A stretch of 64,000 nucleotides of DNA from Siccibacter turicensis LMG 23730 (GCF_000463155.2 NZ_AWFZ01000061.1:297294-361293); one strand, 5' to 3'; shown: positions 9,423 through 19,422, numbered from the stretch's first letter. Notes: generated by a model from the letters alone, not told the origin. Numbers and translations are program-made.

Positions 9423-10181
9423 GTGAAGCAAACTCAACGTCACGATGCGATTATTGAGCTGGTAAAAAAACAGGGCTATGTCAGTACCGAGGAGCTGGTC
9501 GAGCAGTTTGCCGTCAGCCCACAGACCATCCGTCGCGACCTGAACGATTTAGCCGATCAGAACATGATCCTGCGCCATCACGGCGGCGCGGCCCTGCCAT
9601 CCAGCTCGGTAAATACCCCGTGGCACGATCGTAAAGCGACCCAGACCGCCGAGAAGGCGCGCATTGCCTGGAAAGTAGCGAGCCAGATCCCCAACGGCGC
9701 GACGCTGTTTATTGATATCGGCACCACGCCAGAAGCGGTGGCCCACGCGCTGCTCGACCACGAAAATCTGCGCATCGTCACCAACAACCTCAACGTGGCG
9801 AACACGCTGATGGTGAAAGAGGATTTCCGCATCATCCTCGCTGGCGGCGAGCTGCGCAGTCGTGACGGCGGCATTATTGGCGAAGCGACGCTCGACTTTA
9901 TCTCCCAGTTCCGCCTCGACTTCGGCATCCTGGGCATCAGCGGCATCGACAGCGACGGCTCACTGCTGGAGTTTGACTACCACGAAGTGCGCACCAAGCG
10001 TGCCATCATCGAAAACTCGCGCCACGTTATGCTGGTGGTCGATCACTCCAAGTTTGGCCGCAACGCGATGGTCAACATGGGCAGTATCAGCATGGTGAAC
10101 GCGGTTTACACCGATATCCTGCCGCCGCCCGGCGTGCTGAAAGTTATTCAGGACCACAACGTCCAGCTTGAGCTCTGCTGA
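9423..10181 (+). CDS. glpR: Glycerol-3-phosphate regulon repressor GlpR (DeoR family), GTG start
   Basis: GlpR represses glp genes and is released by glycerol-3-phosphate. The 252-residue protein has a DeoR winged helix-turn-helix at residues 6-57 (YVSTEELVEQFAVSPQTIRR) and the sugar-phosphate effector domain with DIGTTPEAVAHAL and GGELRSRDGG. I chose the GTG at 9423 (VKQTQRH) because it follows an AGGAG-type site and gives the E. coli length; the ATG at 9360 overlaps glpG and adds 21 unconserved residues. E. coli K-12 reference strains carry a damaged glpR, whereas this copy appears intact. Its likely operators are the tandem sites at 7969-8006. Confidence 0.95.
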   Translation: MKQTQRHDAIIELVKKQGYVSTEELVEQFAVSPQTIRRDLNDLADQNMILRHHGGAALPSSSVNTPWHDRKATQTAEKARIAWKVASQIPNGATLFIDIGTTPEAVAHALLDHENLRIVTNNLNVANTLMVKEDFRIILAGGELRSRDGGIIGEATLDFISQFRLDFGILGISGIDSDGSLLEFDYHEVRTKRAIIENSRHVMLVVDHSKFGRNAMVNMGSISMVNAVYTDILPPPGVLKVIQDHNVQLELC

Positions 10182-10201
10182 CGGCACACTGGCCAACCAT
10201 T

Positions 10202-10229
10202 AAAAAGGCGTACAGGGTACGCCTTTTTT
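10202..10229 (+). terminator. Terminator of glpEGR
   Basis: GGCGTAC-AGG-GTACGCC (10207-10213 with 10217-10223) is flanked by AAAAA before and TTTTTTT after, a strong hairpin with a U-tract. It lies 21 bases after the glpR stop and separates glp from the toxin-antitoxin pair. Confidence 0.85.
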
Positions 10230-10237
10230 ATTTTATG

Positions 10238-10252
10238 GTGTACCATGTACAC
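10238..10252. promoter_or_regulatory. Palindromic operator GTGTAC-CAT-GTACAC
   Basis: This perfect 6-3-6 inverted repeat is centred 41 bases upstream of the toxin start. Small XRE-type antitoxins typically autoregulate through palindromes of this form, so it is the likely operator for the antitoxin at 10624. The binding is inferred and not shown. Confidence 0.6.
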
Positions 10253-10285
10253 GATATGGTCAGCGAGCGGTACGCAGGGAGCGTC

Positions 10286-10603
10286 ATGTTTACGTTTATC
10301 GAGCTCAAGGGATTTAGCCAACGCCGGCTGGCGCTAATGACTGACGATGAGTTCCGTGCGCTACAGGAAGCGCTCATCATCAACCCTCTGGCGGGCGATC
10401 TGATTTCAGGAACCGGTGGGTTTCGCAAAGTTCGCTGGGGGCACCGCTTTAGCGGTAAGCGCGGCGGCGTGCGGGTCATCTACTATTTTATTGCAGGTAA
10501 AGGGCGCCTCTATCTCGCGCTGGTCTATCCGAAAAATGCGCAGGATGACCTGACCGCTGAGCAGTGTCAGATGTTAAAACGTCTGACTGAGAGCCTGCGC
10601 TAA
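10286..10603 (+). CDS. RelE/HigB-family toxin
   Basis: The 105-residue protein has the compact RelE/ParE-superfamily pattern. It has an N-terminal strand and helices, then GTGGFRKVRWG and GKRGGVRVIYYF, and ends with LYLALVYPKNAQDDLT and a final helix. Relatives of this HigB/NadS-partner type are ribosome-dependent mRNA endonucleases or translation inhibitors; which one applies here is not visible. The ATG at 10286 follows GCAGGGAG. An upstream in-frame ATG at 10235 would put the start inside the palindromic operator, so I reject it. The antitoxin starts 20 bases after the stop. The pair occupies the position of rtcRBA in E. coli. Confidence 0.85.
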   Translation: MFTFIELKGFSQRRLALMTDDEFRALQEALIINPLAGDLISGTGGFRKVRWGHRFSGKRGGVRVIYYFIAGKGRLYLALVYPKNAQDDLTAEQCQMLKRLTESLR

Positions 10604-10623
10604 TACCGTAATCTGGAGTTCAC

Positions 10624-10920
10624 GTGAAAAAAGAGCTATTTGACGATCTGCTGGCGAGCGCGCATGAAATGGTTGACCTTGAGCAGGGCAATACGCCGCT
10701 TCCGGTTGAACGTACCCATAACTGGACGGAAATTGACGTCAGGTCAATACGCGAAGCGACGGGAATGAAACAGCAGGATTTTGCAGCTGCGGTGGGCGTC
10801 AGTCACGACCTGGTGAAAAGCTGGGAAAGCAAGCGCCGCATCCCACTCGGCGCCTCCCGCAAGCTGCTACTGCTTTTAGCAGCCAATCCGTTAATGATTA
10901 ATAAGCTTAAAGAGATTTAA
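10624..10920 (+). CDS. XRE-type helix-turn-helix antitoxin (NadS/HigA-like)
   Basis: The 98-residue protein begins MKKELFDDLLASA, the N-terminus typical of the NadS-type antitoxins that accompany RelE-like toxins. Residues 38-87 form a Cro/C1 helix-turn-helix (IREATGMKQQDFAAAVGVSHDLVKSWESKRRIPLG). Toxin-before-antitoxin order is as in higBA. The N-terminal region should cap the toxin and the HTH should bind the palindrome at 10238-10252. A chromosomal module of this kind is usually acquired horizontally, and its base composition looks slightly less GC-rich than the neighbours. The product ends 5 bases before the convergent malT stop. Confidence 0.85.
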   Translation: MKKELFDDLLASAHEMVDLEQGNTPLPVERTHNWTEIDVRSIREATGMKQQDFAAAVGVSHDLVKSWESKRRIPLGASRKLLLLLAANPLMINKLKEI

Positions 10921-10925
10921 TCCTC

Positions 10926-13631
10926 TCACACGCCATACCCCATCATCTTCAGCAGATGCTGGGCGTGCTGCACCGCGTCCTGACGGTGGGCGACGCCAAG
11001 CTTTTGATAAAGATTGCGGATGTGGGTTTTGATGGTCGTTGCCGCGACGGCCAGCTCTCCCGCGATTTGCTCATTGCTGTAACCGGAATAAATCAGCCCC
11101 AGCACCTGCCATTCACGCTGGGTGAGCGGGCTGGTGCGGATAAGCTCCGGCACTTCGGGATGGTTCAGCAGACGGTTAACGAAGCCTTCGTCGAAGTGGG
11201 CAAACTTGTGGCGATGATGCTGGTTAATGTCGCGCAGGATGCGCTGTGCGCGGTGCTGTTCCAGTTCTGGCAGCGTGTTGAGCTGAATGAGTTGGCGCAG
11301 CTGCTGGGCCATCGCCTCGCCTTCAATCACGAAGTGGCTGACAAACCCGGTGCGGTTCGCCAGCGTCAGGGCTTCCATCAGCACGCGCTGCGCGTCGCTC
11401 TTCCGTCCCGCCTGCCAGTACAGCTGATTGAGCAGCAGCAGGTTGCGGTTGATGTCACTCATCAGGCGCAGGCTACGGGCGTTTTCATTGAGCTCCTCCA
11501 GCACCATCTCCGCCGGGTCGAAATCCCCCAGCAGGATCTGCGCGCGCGCAATGTTGCGCCACTGACTTTGCAGGAAGTGGTTATTGGCCACCTCGGGTTT
11601 CGGCGTCAGGCGCAGCCAGTTAGCCGCCGACTTTTTATCGCCAATCATTTGCCAGTAGATGACCCGCACCTTATCGGCGTTAGAAACCCAGTCGCTGTGG
11701 TACTGCCCGTTGCCGAGCAGGTTTTCGAGGCGGTTAAGGTGGCTACGGGCATTATCGAGATCGCCGCGCGCCAGTGAGCATTGCACGATGAGCGCCAGAC
11801 ACTGCAGCTGCTGCTGTGGCTGATAGGTTGCCAGCACGTCCATACCGCTGCGCGCGGCGGCCTCTGCTTCGTCGAGGCGTGACCAGGCCCACAGCAGCTG
11901 CGCGCGAATGCGCTGCAGGAACTCATGCAGCGGAAGCTGCTCAAGATGCTGATCGCGGATCAGGATAAACGCCTTCTCCTGCGTCTCCCAGGCTGCCTGT
12001 AAAAAGCCCTGGGCAAACAGGATTTCGCTTTGCTGGATCAGGCTCCACAGCGCGTACTGCCAGACATCGTGGCGGCGCGCCATCTGTTCGGTCTGCTGCA
12101 TCACCGACAGCGATTTAGTGAGATCGCCTTTGCAGTGCAGCACTTCGCCATGCACCGACGTGGCGACGATGCGGCTGTAGAAGCTCGACAGCGGCAGCAT
12201 CTCCAGGGCGACCATCGCCAGACGCTCCGCCTCTTCCGGATCGCCGTCGTTGATGGCGACCTGGGCGCGCAGGGCGTTGAATTCGCCATGCAGCGTGTCG
12301 TCCATGATGCCACAGGTCTCCTGCTCGGCGCGGGCCAGCAGGGTGTTCACTTCGCTGTAGCGGTGCTGACTCTGCATCAGCCAGGCCTGGAGCAGCACCA
12401 GCTTTGGATTCGCCAGCAGGCTGTCCCACGGCAGCGCTTTCAGCGACTCCTCCAGCAACGTCAGTTCACTGTGGTTGAACAGCGCCCAGGCATGGTTGAG
12501 CAGGATATCGCGCAGCATGTTCGCGTCGCCTGCCGCCAGCGCGTGATGAATCGCTTCGCTGGGGAAGCCCTGCGCCATCCAGCTTTCCGCCGCCGCACGG
12601 TGAATATCCGGCAGCTCCACCGCCAGCTCCCACTGGCAACGCTGGCGCAGGAAGCTGCCGAACAGCGGGTGATAGCTGAACCACTCGCCGGAATCGTCCA
12701 TGCGTTGCAGGAACAGCCCCTGGCGTTCGATCTCCTCCAGCCGCATCTGGCCGTTCTCTTCTCCGGTGACCCGGACAATCAGCGCATCGTTCATCGAGCG
12801 CAGCAGCGAGCTTTTCAGCAGAAAATGGCGGGTGGCGGTATCGACGTTGTTGAGCACCTCATCCACCAGATAATCCGACAGATGGCTGGCCTGAATCCCG
12901 GCGAGACGGCGGGCGGACTGATGGGCCGAGTGGCTGCTCTGGCGTGCCGAAAGGGCAATCAGCTGCAGTGCCGTTGCCCAGCCCGCCACGTCGTCGCACA
13001 GGCGGCTGCTCTCTGCGTGCTCAATGGGCGACGTTAGACGGCAGTCAAAGAATTGTTTTGCTTCCTGATGAGTAAAGGCCAGCTGCTGGCTGCCAATCTC
13101 CAGCAGCTGGTCGCGCACGCGCAGGTTAGCGATGCCCAGCTGCGGCAGGTTGCGCGACATGATGACCAGGGTGAGGTTTTCCGGCTGATGGCGCAGGAAA
13201 AAGCGCATCGCTTCGTGGATCACGGGGTTGGTGATCAGATGATAATCGTCGATGACCAGGTAGACCTGGCGCTCCCAGGTCGCAAGCTCGATAAACAGCT
13301 GGGCGAAGAGGGACGAGAGGCTGGCGTACTGACGCTTTTGCGCCATTACTTCGCTACTGGCGCAGTGTCCGCCCGTCGCCTGTTGAACAGCCGCGATCAG
13401 GTAGCTGGCGTAGCGCTCCTGCTGATTGTCTCCTTCGTCCAGTGAATACCAGCCGAGATCGTTTTTCGCGGCGGCCCATTGCGAGATCAGTGTGGTTTTG
13501 CCATAGCCTGCGGGGCTGGTGATTAATGCCAGTCGATAATTGTTAACCGATGATAATTTGGCAAGCAGGCGATCGCGAACCACAGTGTTCTCAAGACGGA
13601 CCGGGCGACTTAATTTAGACGGAATCAACAT
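10926..13631 (-). CDS. malT: ATP-dependent maltose regulon activator MalT
   Basis: MalT activates the maltose regulon when bound to maltotriose and ATP (STAND family). The 901-residue length equals that of E. coli. The Walker A motif GYGKTT is at residues 42-47, the Walker B-like LVIDDYHLI follows, a long TPR-like sensor region fills the middle, and a LuxR-type HTH lies at the C-terminus ([22 protein letters not shown]). It is divergent from malPQ across a 606-base region. A half-perfect CRP site at 13755-13776, about 135 bases upstream of the start, agrees with known cAMP-CRP control of malT. Confidence 0.97.
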   Translation of the reverse strand: MLIPSKLSRPVRLENTVVRDRLLAKLSSVNNYRLALITSPAGYGKTTLISQWAAAKNDLGWYSLDEGDNQQERYASYLIAAVQQATGGHCASSEVMAQKRQYASLSSLFAQLFIELATWERQVYLVIDDYHLITNPVIHEAMRFFLRHQPENLTLVIMSRNLPQLGIANLRVRDQLLEIGSQQLAFTHQEAKQFFDCRLTSPIEHAESSRLCDDVAGWATALQLIALSARQSSHSAHQSARRLAGIQASHLSDYLVDEVLNNVDTATRHFLLKSSLLRSMNDALIVRVTGEENGQMRLEEIERQGLFLQRMDDSGEWFSYHPLFGSFLRQRCQWELAVELPDIHRAAAESWMAQGFPSEAIHHALAAGDANMLRDILLNHAWALFNHSELTLLEESLKALPWDSLLANPKLVLLQAWLMQSQHRYSEVNTLLARAEQETCGIMDDTLHGEFNALRAQVAINDGDPEEAERLAMVALEMLPLSSFYSRIVATSVHGEVLHCKGDLTKSLSVMQQTEQMARRHDVWQYALWSLIQQSEILFAQGFLQAAWETQEKAFILIRDQHLEQLPLHEFLQRIRAQLLWAWSRLDEAEAAARSGMDVLATYQPQQQLQCLALIVQCSLARGDLDNARSHLNRLENLLGNGQYHSDWVSNADKVRVIYWQMIGDKKSAANWLRLTPKPEVANNHFLQSQWRNIARAQILLGDFDPAEMVLEELNENARSLRLMSDINRNLLLLNQLYWQAGRKSDAQRVLMEALTLANRTGFVSHFVIEGEAMAQQLRQLIQLNTLPELEQHRAQRILRDINQHHRHKFAHFDEGFVNRLLNHPEVPELIRTSPLTQREWQVLGLIYSGYSNEQIAGELAVAATTIKTHIRNLYQKLGVAHRQDAVQHAQHLLKMMGYGV

Positions 13632-13754
13632 AGTCAGTCACTTCACTGTGCGGGAACGGAAATAATCGATTTTTTTTGCGCTTCGTAATTAATTAATAAT
13701 TAAGGTCGGACAGATTGCGCTTTATTGCAAGTTATGTCTGGATTGGCGGCCCCT

Positions 13755-13776
13755 GAATTTGCACTCTGTCACATTT
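13755..13776. promoter_or_regulatory. Candidate CRP site for malT
   Basis: The right half TCACATTT matches the CRP consensus perfectly while the left half is weak (TTTGC). E. coli malT is activated by cAMP-CRP from a similar position. Confidence 0.5.
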
Positions 13777-14038
13777 CTATTACCCCTATGAATAAATCGA
13801 CGATTTTACAGCCAAAGGCAGGCGCGCCAAGGGCTGGCGCTGTGAGCGTGCGATCGCCCGATCGCCTCTGAGAGAAGCGTAATGTGCAAAACAGCGCGCC
13901 CAATTATGCGCCGGAGGGACGTGAAGTGGGAAAAGCACCCCAAAAAAGTAAATTTTTGTCATCGTTGATGTCGTTATCGTTATTTTTATAAAACTCCATT
14001 TCATATTTTATAAATAGAGTGTGACTAAACTTACCATT

Positions 14039-14080
14039 GGGATAATTACCGCGCGCGCTGCACGGGGGATAATTATCGCG
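14039..14080. repeat. Two 15-base direct repeats upstream of malP
   Basis: GGGATAATTACCGCG (14039-14053) and GGGATAATTATCGCG (14066-14080) differ at one base and repeat with a 27-base period. They do not resemble MalT boxes or CRP sites. The nearest gene start is malP, 158 bases downstream. Confidence 0.65.
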
Positions 14081-14123
14081 ACCACTGTCCATGCGGGTTT
14101 CCATCGCGTCTGGCGCACGGGTG

Positions 14124-14146
14124 ACTCCTCCCCGCCGCTCCTCCCT
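14124..14146. promoter_or_regulatory. MalT boxes of the malP promoter
   Basis: CTCCTCCCC (14125-14133) and CTCCTCCCT (14138-14146) are complements of GGGGAGGAG and AGGGAGGAG. They are close to the MalT box GGGGA(T/G)GAGG and are spaced 13 bases apart in direct orientation. A third, opposite GGAGGAGG (14162-14169) follows. The cluster lies about 70-115 bases before malP, consistent with MalT activation of malPQ. Confidence 0.6.
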
Positions 14147-14237
14147 GTCTAATCCCCCCCAGGAGGAGGACGCGATCGGGGTCGCCTGGCACACTACCCG
14201 GAATGCTCATTCTCTTTTAACAGGACTCCCGTTTGCT

Positions 14238-16640
14238 ATGTCACAGCCAGATTTCAACCCCGCGCAGTTTGAAGCTGCACTGACACGTCAGTGGCAGCGT
14301 TTTGGTCTGAGTTCAGCCCGCGAAATGAACCCCCAGCAGTGGTGGCACGCCGTGAGCGGTGCAATCGCCGAGCTGCTTCCGGCACAGCCGGCGGCGCAGC
14401 CGGAGGCAACGCAGCGCCATGTGAACTACATCTCGATGGAGTTCCTGATTGGCCGCCTGACAGGCAACAACCTGCTCAACCTTGGCTGGTACGAGGCGGT
14501 AAGCGAGGCGCTGAGCGCGCATAACGTCAACCTGACCGACCTGCTGGAGGAAGAGGTGGACCCGGCGCTGGGCAACGGCGGCCTGGGACGTCTGGCAGCG
14601 TGTTTCCTGGATTCAATGGCGACGGTAGGCCAGTCTGCCACCGGTTACGGCCTTAACTACCAGTACGGCCTGTTCCGTCAGTCCTTTAAGGATGGCCACC
14701 AGCAGGAAGCGCCGGACGACTGGCACCGCAGAAGCTACCCGTGGTTCCGCCACAACAGCGCGCTGGACGTGCAGGTGGGCGTGGGCGGTAAGATTGTAAA
14801 AGACGGCAAGAGCGTGCGCTGGGAACCCGCGTTTACCATGGTGGGCGAGGCCTGGGATCTGCCGGTGCTTGGCTATCGCAACGGCGTATCCCAGCCGCTG
14901 CGCCTGTGGCAGGCGACGCATGCGCACCCGTTCGATCTGACGAAGTTCAACAACGGCGAGTTCCTGAAAGCCGAGCAGCAGGGCATTGATGCTGAAAAGC
15001 TGACCAAAGTGCTCTATCCCAACGACAACCACCAGGCCGGGAAAAAGCTGCGTCTGATGCAGCAGTATTTCCAGTGCGCCTGTTCGGTGGCCGACATTCT
15101 GCGCCGTCATCACCAGGCGGGTCGCAAACTGCAGGATCTGCCGACGTACGAAGTCATCCAGCTCAACGACACGCACCCGACCATCGCCATTCCGGAGCTG
15201 ATGCGCGTGCTGCTCGATGCCCACCAGCTCAGCTGGGACGAGGCCTGGGAGATCACCAGTCAGACCTTTGCGTACACTAACCACACTCTGATGCCGGAAG
15301 CGCTGGAGTGCTGGGACGAGCGTCTGGTGCGCCAGCTGCTGCCGCGCCATATGCTGATCATCAAAGAGATTAACGACCGCTTTAAAACGCTGGTGAGCAA
15401 AACCTGGCCTGGTGATGATGCCGTGTGGGCGAAGCTGGCCGTGGTGCACAACAAGCAGGTGCGCATGGCGAACCTGTGCGTGGTGAGCGGTTTTGCAGTA
15501 AACGGTGTGGCGGCGCTGCACTCCGATCTGGTGGTCAAAGATCTGTTCCCGGAATACCACCAGCTGTGGCCGGGCAAATTCCATAACGTCACCAACGGCA
15601 TCACCCCGCGCCGCTGGATCAAACAGTGCAACCCGGCGCTTGCTGCCCTGCTGGACAAGACGCTGGAGCAGGAGTGGGCCGACAATCTGGACGTGCTGCA
15701 AGGGCTGGAAAAATACGCTGACGATGAGGCGTTCCGTCAGGCGTATCGCGCCATCAAACGCGACAACAAGGTCAAGCTGGCTGCCTACGTGAAAGCGCGC
15801 ACCGGCATTACGATCAATCCGGACGCAATCTTTGATATCCAGATTAAGCGCCTGCACGAGTACAAGCGTCAGCACCTCAACCTGCTGCACATCGTGGCGC
15901 TCTATCAGGAGATTCGTAATAACCCGAAAGCGGACCGCGTACCGCGCGTCTTCCTGTTTGGTGCGAAGGCCGCGCCGGGCTATTACCTGGCAAAAAACAT
16001 CATCTATGCCATTAATAAAGTAGCCGACGTGATCAACAACGACCCGAAAGTGGGTGATGCGCTCAAAGTGGTGTTCCTGCCGGACTACTGCGTCTCGGCG
16101 GCGGAAGTGATGATTCCGGCGGCGGACGTCTCCGAGCAGATCTCAACCGCAGGGAAAGAGGCATCGGGCACCGGCAACATGAAGCTGGCGCTTAACGGCG
16201 CACTCACCGTCGGCACACTGGACGGCGCAAACGTTGAGATCGCCGAGCAGGTGGGAAGTGAAAATATCTTTATCTTCGGTCATACCGTCGAGCAGGTGAA
16301 GGCGCTGAAAGCCAAAGGTTACGATCCGCTGAAGTGGCGTAAGAAAGACAAAGCGCTGGATGCGGTATTGAAAGCCCTTGAAAGCGGCGCGTTCAGCGAC
16401 GGTGATAAGCACGCCTTTGACCAGATGCTGCACAGCATCGGCAAACAGGGCGGCGACCCTTATCTGGTAATGGCGGACTTCAGCGCCTACGTGGAGGCGC
16501 AGCGCAGTGTCGACACGCTGTATCGCGACCAGGATGCCTGGACGCGTGCCGCGATCCTGAACACCGCTCGCTGCGGCATGTTCAGCTCTGACCGCTCGAT
16601 CCGCGATTACCAGCAACGTATCTGGCAGGCCAAACGCTAA
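14238..16640 (+). CDS. malP: Maltodextrin phosphorylase
   Basis: MalP phosphorolyses linear maltodextrins to glucose-1-phosphate in the cytoplasm using pyridoxal phosphate. It is an 800-residue GT35 enzyme, against 797 in E. coli. The PLP lysine is in [15 protein letters not shown] at residue 649, and [15 protein letters not shown] and NDTHPTI are conserved. The frame is open 147 bases upstream, but the ATG at 14238 gives MSQPDFN, the family start. It is the first gene of malPQ, only 9 bases before malQ, downstream of MalT-box-like sequences. It is paralogous to glgP at 3894-6341. Confidence 0.97.
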   Translation: MSQPDFNPAQFEAALTRQWQRFGLSSAREMNPQQWWHAVSGAIAELLPAQPAAQPEATQRHVNYISMEFLIGRLTGNNLLNLGWYEAVSEALSAHNVNLTDLLEEEVDPALGNGGLGRLAACFLDSMATVGQSATGYGLNYQYGLFRQSFKDGHQQEAPDDWHRRSYPWFRHNSALDVQVGVGGKIVKDGKSVRWEPAFTMVGEAWDLPVLGYRNGVSQPLRLWQATHAHPFDLTKFNNGEFLKAEQQGIDAEKLTKVLYPNDNHQAGKKLRLMQQYFQCACSVADILRRHHQAGRKLQDLPTYEVIQLNDTHPTIAIPELMRVLLDAHQLSWDEAWEITSQTFAYTNHTLMPEALECWDERLVRQLLPRHMLIIKEINDRFKTLVSKTWPGDDAVWAKLAVVHNKQVRMANLCVVSGFAVNGVAALHSDLVVKDLFPEYHQLWPGKFHNVTNGITPRRWIKQCNPALAALLDKTLEQEWADNLDVLQGLEKYADDEAFRQAYRAIKRDNKVKLAAYVKARTGITINPDAIFDIQIKRLHEYKRQHLNLLHIVALYQEIRNNPKADRVPRVFLFGAKAAPGYYLAKNIIYAINKVADVINNDPKVGDALKVVFLPDYCVSAAEVMIPAADVSEQISTAGKEASGTGNMKLALNGALTVGTLDGANVEIAEQVGSENIFIFGHTVEQVKALKAKGYDPLKWRKKDKALDAVLKALESGAFSDGDKHAFDQMLHSIGKQGGDPYLVMADFSAYVEAQRSVDTLYRDQDAWTRAAILNTARCGMFSSDRSIRDYQQRIWQAKR

Positions 16641-16649
16641 GGAACCGCC

Positions 16650-18761
16650 ATGGGCAGCAAACAACTGGAAAAGGCCGCGCAGGCGGCGGGCATCAGCCCA
16701 ACCTATATTAATGCGCACGGTAAGCCGCAGGCGATCGCGGACGACACTCGCCAACGTTTGCTGGATGCCATGCACCCCACTGCCGCGGAGTCATCCGCGG
16801 CAACACCGCTGCCGGCAGTACGCGTCTTTACCCGCGGTTCAAAGATGGCGCTGTCCGTGGGGGGGAAAGGTGAATACCACTGGACGCTCACCACCGAGCA
16901 GGGCAAACAGCACACCGGCACAGCGCAGGCGGGGGGCGACCTGACGTTGCCTGCCCGGCTGCCTGAGGGGTATCACACCCTGACGCTGACCCGAAAAACC
17001 CACACGTGGTCGTGCCGGATTATCATTGCGCCGAAACGCTGCTACGAGCCGCAGGCGCTGCGCGACGGGGAAAAAATCTGGGGCGCCTGCGTGCAGCTTT
17101 ACACCCTGCGCTCCGAGAAAAACTGGGGTATCGGTGACTTTGGCGATCTTCAGGCGATGCTGCACGATGTGGGTGCCCGCGGTGGCGCGTTTATCGGCCT
17201 GAACCCGATTCATGCGCTCTACCCGGCCAACCCGGAGAGCGCCAGTCCTTACAGCCCTTCCTCACGCCGCTGGCTGAATATCGTCTATATCGATGTCAAC
17301 GCCGTTGAGGATTTTACCCTCAGCAATGAGGCGCAGGCCTGGTGGCAGCTACCGACCACCCGGCAGGCGCTGAAAAAGGCGCGCAACGCCGAGTGGGTGG
17401 ATTATGCGGCGGTGACCGCTCTGAAGCTTACCGCCCTGCGCATGGCGTGGACGCGCTTCGCTGCCCGCGACGCCGACGACGCGCAGAAAGTCGCGTTTCG
17501 CGATTTTGCGGCCCGGGAAGGCGAGGGCCTGTACTGGCAGGCGGCCTTCGACGCGCTGCACGCCAAACAGGTGCAGGAGGACGAGATGCGCTGGGGATGG
17601 CCGGTATGGCCTGCTCACTATCAGCGCACCACCAGCCCGGAAGTGAAGGCGTTTTGCGAAACCCACGCCGACGACGTGGAGTTCTATCTCTGGCTGCAAT
17701 GGCTGGCCTATTGCCAGTTCCAGGCGTGCTGGGAAACCAGCCAGCAGTACAAGATGCCGGTAGGTCTGTATCGCGACCTGGCGGTGGGCGTGGCGGAAGG
17801 GGGAGCGGAAACCTGGTGCGATCGGGAGCTGTACTGCCTGAAAGCCTCGGTGGGTGCGCCGCCGGATATTCTTGGGCCGCTGGGTCAGAACTGGGGCCTG
17901 CCGCCGATGGATCCGCACGTCATGAACGCGCGCGGTTATCAGCCGTTCGTCGAACTGCTGCGCGCTAACATGACCCACTGCGGGGCGCTGCGCATCGACC
18001 ACGTGATGTCGATGCTGCGTCTGTGGTGGATACCCTACGGTGAAACCGCCGATAAGGGCGCCTACGTCCACTATCCGGTCGATGATCTGCTGGCGATTCT
18101 GGCGCTGGAGAGTCAGCGTCATCGCTGCATGGTGATTGGGGAAGATCTCGGTACCGTGCCGGCGGAAATTGTCGGCAAGCTCAAGCGTAGCGGCGTTTAC
18201 TCCTACAAAGTGCTCTACTTTGAAAACGATCATAACAAGCACTTCCGCGCGCCTGAGAAGTGGCCCGTGCAGTCAATGGCGGTGGCGACCACGCACGACC
18301 TGCCGACGCTGCGCGGCTACTGGGAGAGCGGCGATCTGACGCTTGGCAGAACCCTGGGGTTATACCCCGACGAGGAGATGCTGCGCGGGCTGTACGCCGA
18401 TCGCGAGCAGGCGAAGCAGGGGCTGCTGGACGCGCTGCATCAGGCGGGCTGCCTGCCAAAACGCGCCGGGCACCGGGCGAAAGGGATGAAGATGAGCGCC
18501 ACGCTGAATCGCGGGCTGCAGCGTTACATTGCGGACACGCAAAGCGCGCTGCTTGGGCTGCAGCCGGAGGACTGGCTGGATATGGCCGAACCGGTCAACA
18601 TCCCTGGCACCAGCTACCAGTACAAGAACTGGCGGCGTAAGCTTTCGACCTCTCTCGAAGCGATGTTTTCCGATCGGGCCATCGACCGGCTGCTGAAAGA
18701 CCTCGACAAACGTCGCCGTGCCGCCGGACGCAAAACCCAGCCTGCCCGTAAGACGAAGTAG
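16650..18761 (+). CDS. malQ: 4-alpha-glucanotransferase (amylomaltase)
   Basis: MalQ disproportionates maltodextrins, releasing glucose and building longer chains that MalP can attack (GH77). The 703-residue protein has an N-terminal extension of about 130 residues typical of enterobacterial MalQ. It has the GH77 catalytic residues Asp450 in LRIDHV (nucleophile), Glu498 in IGEDLG (acid/base) and Asp550 in TTHDLP. The C-terminal tail is Lys/Arg-rich and slightly longer than that of E. coli (694 residues). It is translationally close to malP (9 bases) and followed by a strong terminator. In E. coli gntT follows in this neighbourhood; here nfuA is directly next. Confidence 0.97.
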   Translation: MGSKQLEKAAQAAGISPTYINAHGKPQAIADDTRQRLLDAMHPTAAESSAATPLPAVRVFTRGSKMALSVGGKGEYHWTLTTEQGKQHTGTAQAGGDLTLPARLPEGYHTLTLTRKTHTWSCRIIIAPKRCYEPQALRDGEKIWGACVQLYTLRSEKNWGIGDFGDLQAMLHDVGARGGAFIGLNPIHALYPANPESASPYSPSSRRWLNIVYIDVNAVEDFTLSNEAQAWWQLPTTRQALKKARNAEWVDYAAVTALKLTALRMAWTRFAARDADDAQKVAFRDFAAREGEGLYWQAAFDALHAKQVQEDEMRWGWPVWPAHYQRTTSPEVKAFCETHADDVEFYLWLQWLAYCQFQACWETSQQYKMPVGLYRDLAVGVAEGGAETWCDRELYCLKASVGAPPDILGPLGQNWGLPPMDPHVMNARGYQPFVELLRANMTHCGALRIDHVMSMLRLWWIPYGETADKGAYVHYPVDDLLAILALESQRHRCMVIGEDLGTVPAEIVGKLKRSGVYSYKVLYFENDHNKHFRAPEKWPVQSMAVATTHDLPTLRGYWESGDLTLGRTLGLYPDEEMLRGLYADREQAKQGLLDALHQAGCLPKRAGHRAKGMKMSATLNRGLQRYIADTQSALLGLQPEDWLDMAEPVNIPGTSYQYKNWRRKLSTSLEAMFSDRAIDRLLKDLDKRRRAAGRKTQPARKTK

Positions 18762-18803
18762 GTTTGCACGCCGAACGCGTCATCGGCTGGCGCCGAAAAC
18801 AAC

Positions 18804-18830
18804 AACGCCCGCGAAAGCGGGCGTTTTGTT
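18804..18830 (+). terminator. Terminator of malPQ
   Basis: The stem AACGCCCGC/GCGGGCGTT (18804-18812 with 18817-18825), with a GAAA tetraloop, is followed by TTGTT. It sits 42 bases beyond malQ, between malQ and the convergent nfuA. Confidence 0.8.
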
Positions 18831-18846
18831 AACTGGCAGCTGCAAC

Positions 18847-19422
18847 TCAGTAGTATGAGTGCTCGCCGCGCTGGTGCTCGGTGAGGTCGCGCACGCCTTT
18901 CAGCTCCGGGAACTCGTTCAGCAGCTGCTTCTCGATCCCTTCTTTCAGCGTCACGTCCACCATTGAACAGCCGTTGCAGCCGCCGCCAAACTGCAGAATG
19001 GCGTAACCTTCGTCGGTGATCTCCATCAGCGTTACACGGCCGCCGTGGCCTGCCAGCTGCGGGTTGATCTGCGACTGCAGTAAATACTCCACGCGCTCCA
19101 TCAGCGGTGCGTCGTCAGCGACTTTACGCATTTTCGCGTTAGGCGCTTTCAGGGTCAGCTGCGAACCCAGCTGGTCGGTGACGAAATCAATTTCGGCGTC
19201 TTCCAGATAGGGGGCGCTCAGCTCATCCACATACGCGGTGATCTGCTCAAATTTCAGCTCGGTGTCGCTGGCTTCGACCGCGTCCGGCGGGCAGTAGGAA
19301 ACGCCGCACTCGGCATTCGGCGTGCCTGGGTTAATGACGAAAACGCGGATCTGCGTTCCCTCTTCCTGGTTCGCCAGGAGCTTTACGAAGTGAGCCTGGG
19401 CTGTATCGGAAATACGAATCAT
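18847..19422 (-). CDS. nfuA: Iron-sulfur cluster carrier NfuA
   Basis: NfuA carries and delivers [4Fe-4S] clusters to client apoproteins, including lipoyl synthase, especially under iron or oxidative stress. It has 191 residues, the E. coli length. The N-terminal degenerate A-type domain spans about 1-95 (it lacks the A-type ligands), and the Nfu domain has the CxxC motif Cys149-Cys152 in [15 protein letters not shown]. The ATG complement at 19420-19422 is followed by the family N-terminus [12 protein letters not shown]. The short 58-base gap to gntX suggests possible co-transcription, although a separate promoter is known in E. coli. Confidence 0.97.
   Translation of the reverse strand: MIRISDTAQAHFVKLLANQEEGTQIRVFVINPGTPNAECGVSYCPPDAVEASDTELKFEQITAYVDELSAPYLEDAEIDFVTDQLGSQLTLKAPNAKMRKVADDAPLMERVEYLLQSQINPQLAGHGGRVTLMEITDEGYAILQFGGGCNGCSMVDVTLKEGIEKQLLNEFPELKGVRDLTEHQRGEHSYY

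Larger units (their letters stand above)
13632..14237. other. malT-malP divergent regulatory region
   Basis: This 606-base region has no supported gene; the short open frames in it lack conserved features. It holds an AT-rich stretch near 13684-13706, a candidate CRP site (13755-13776), a perfect palindrome GCGATCG-CC-CGATCGC (13850-13865), paired 15-base direct repeats (14039-14053 and 14066-14080), and MalT-box-like sequences before malP (14125-14170). Confidence 0.7.

Noticed and set aside
13786-14194. Short minus-strand open frames in the malT-malP region
   Set aside because: They have no recognisable domain, lie over operator-like and repeat sequences, and lack ribosome binding sites.
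14613-15890. Long minus-strand open frame opposite malP
   Set aside because: Same explanation: antisense shadow of a GC-rich conserved gene.
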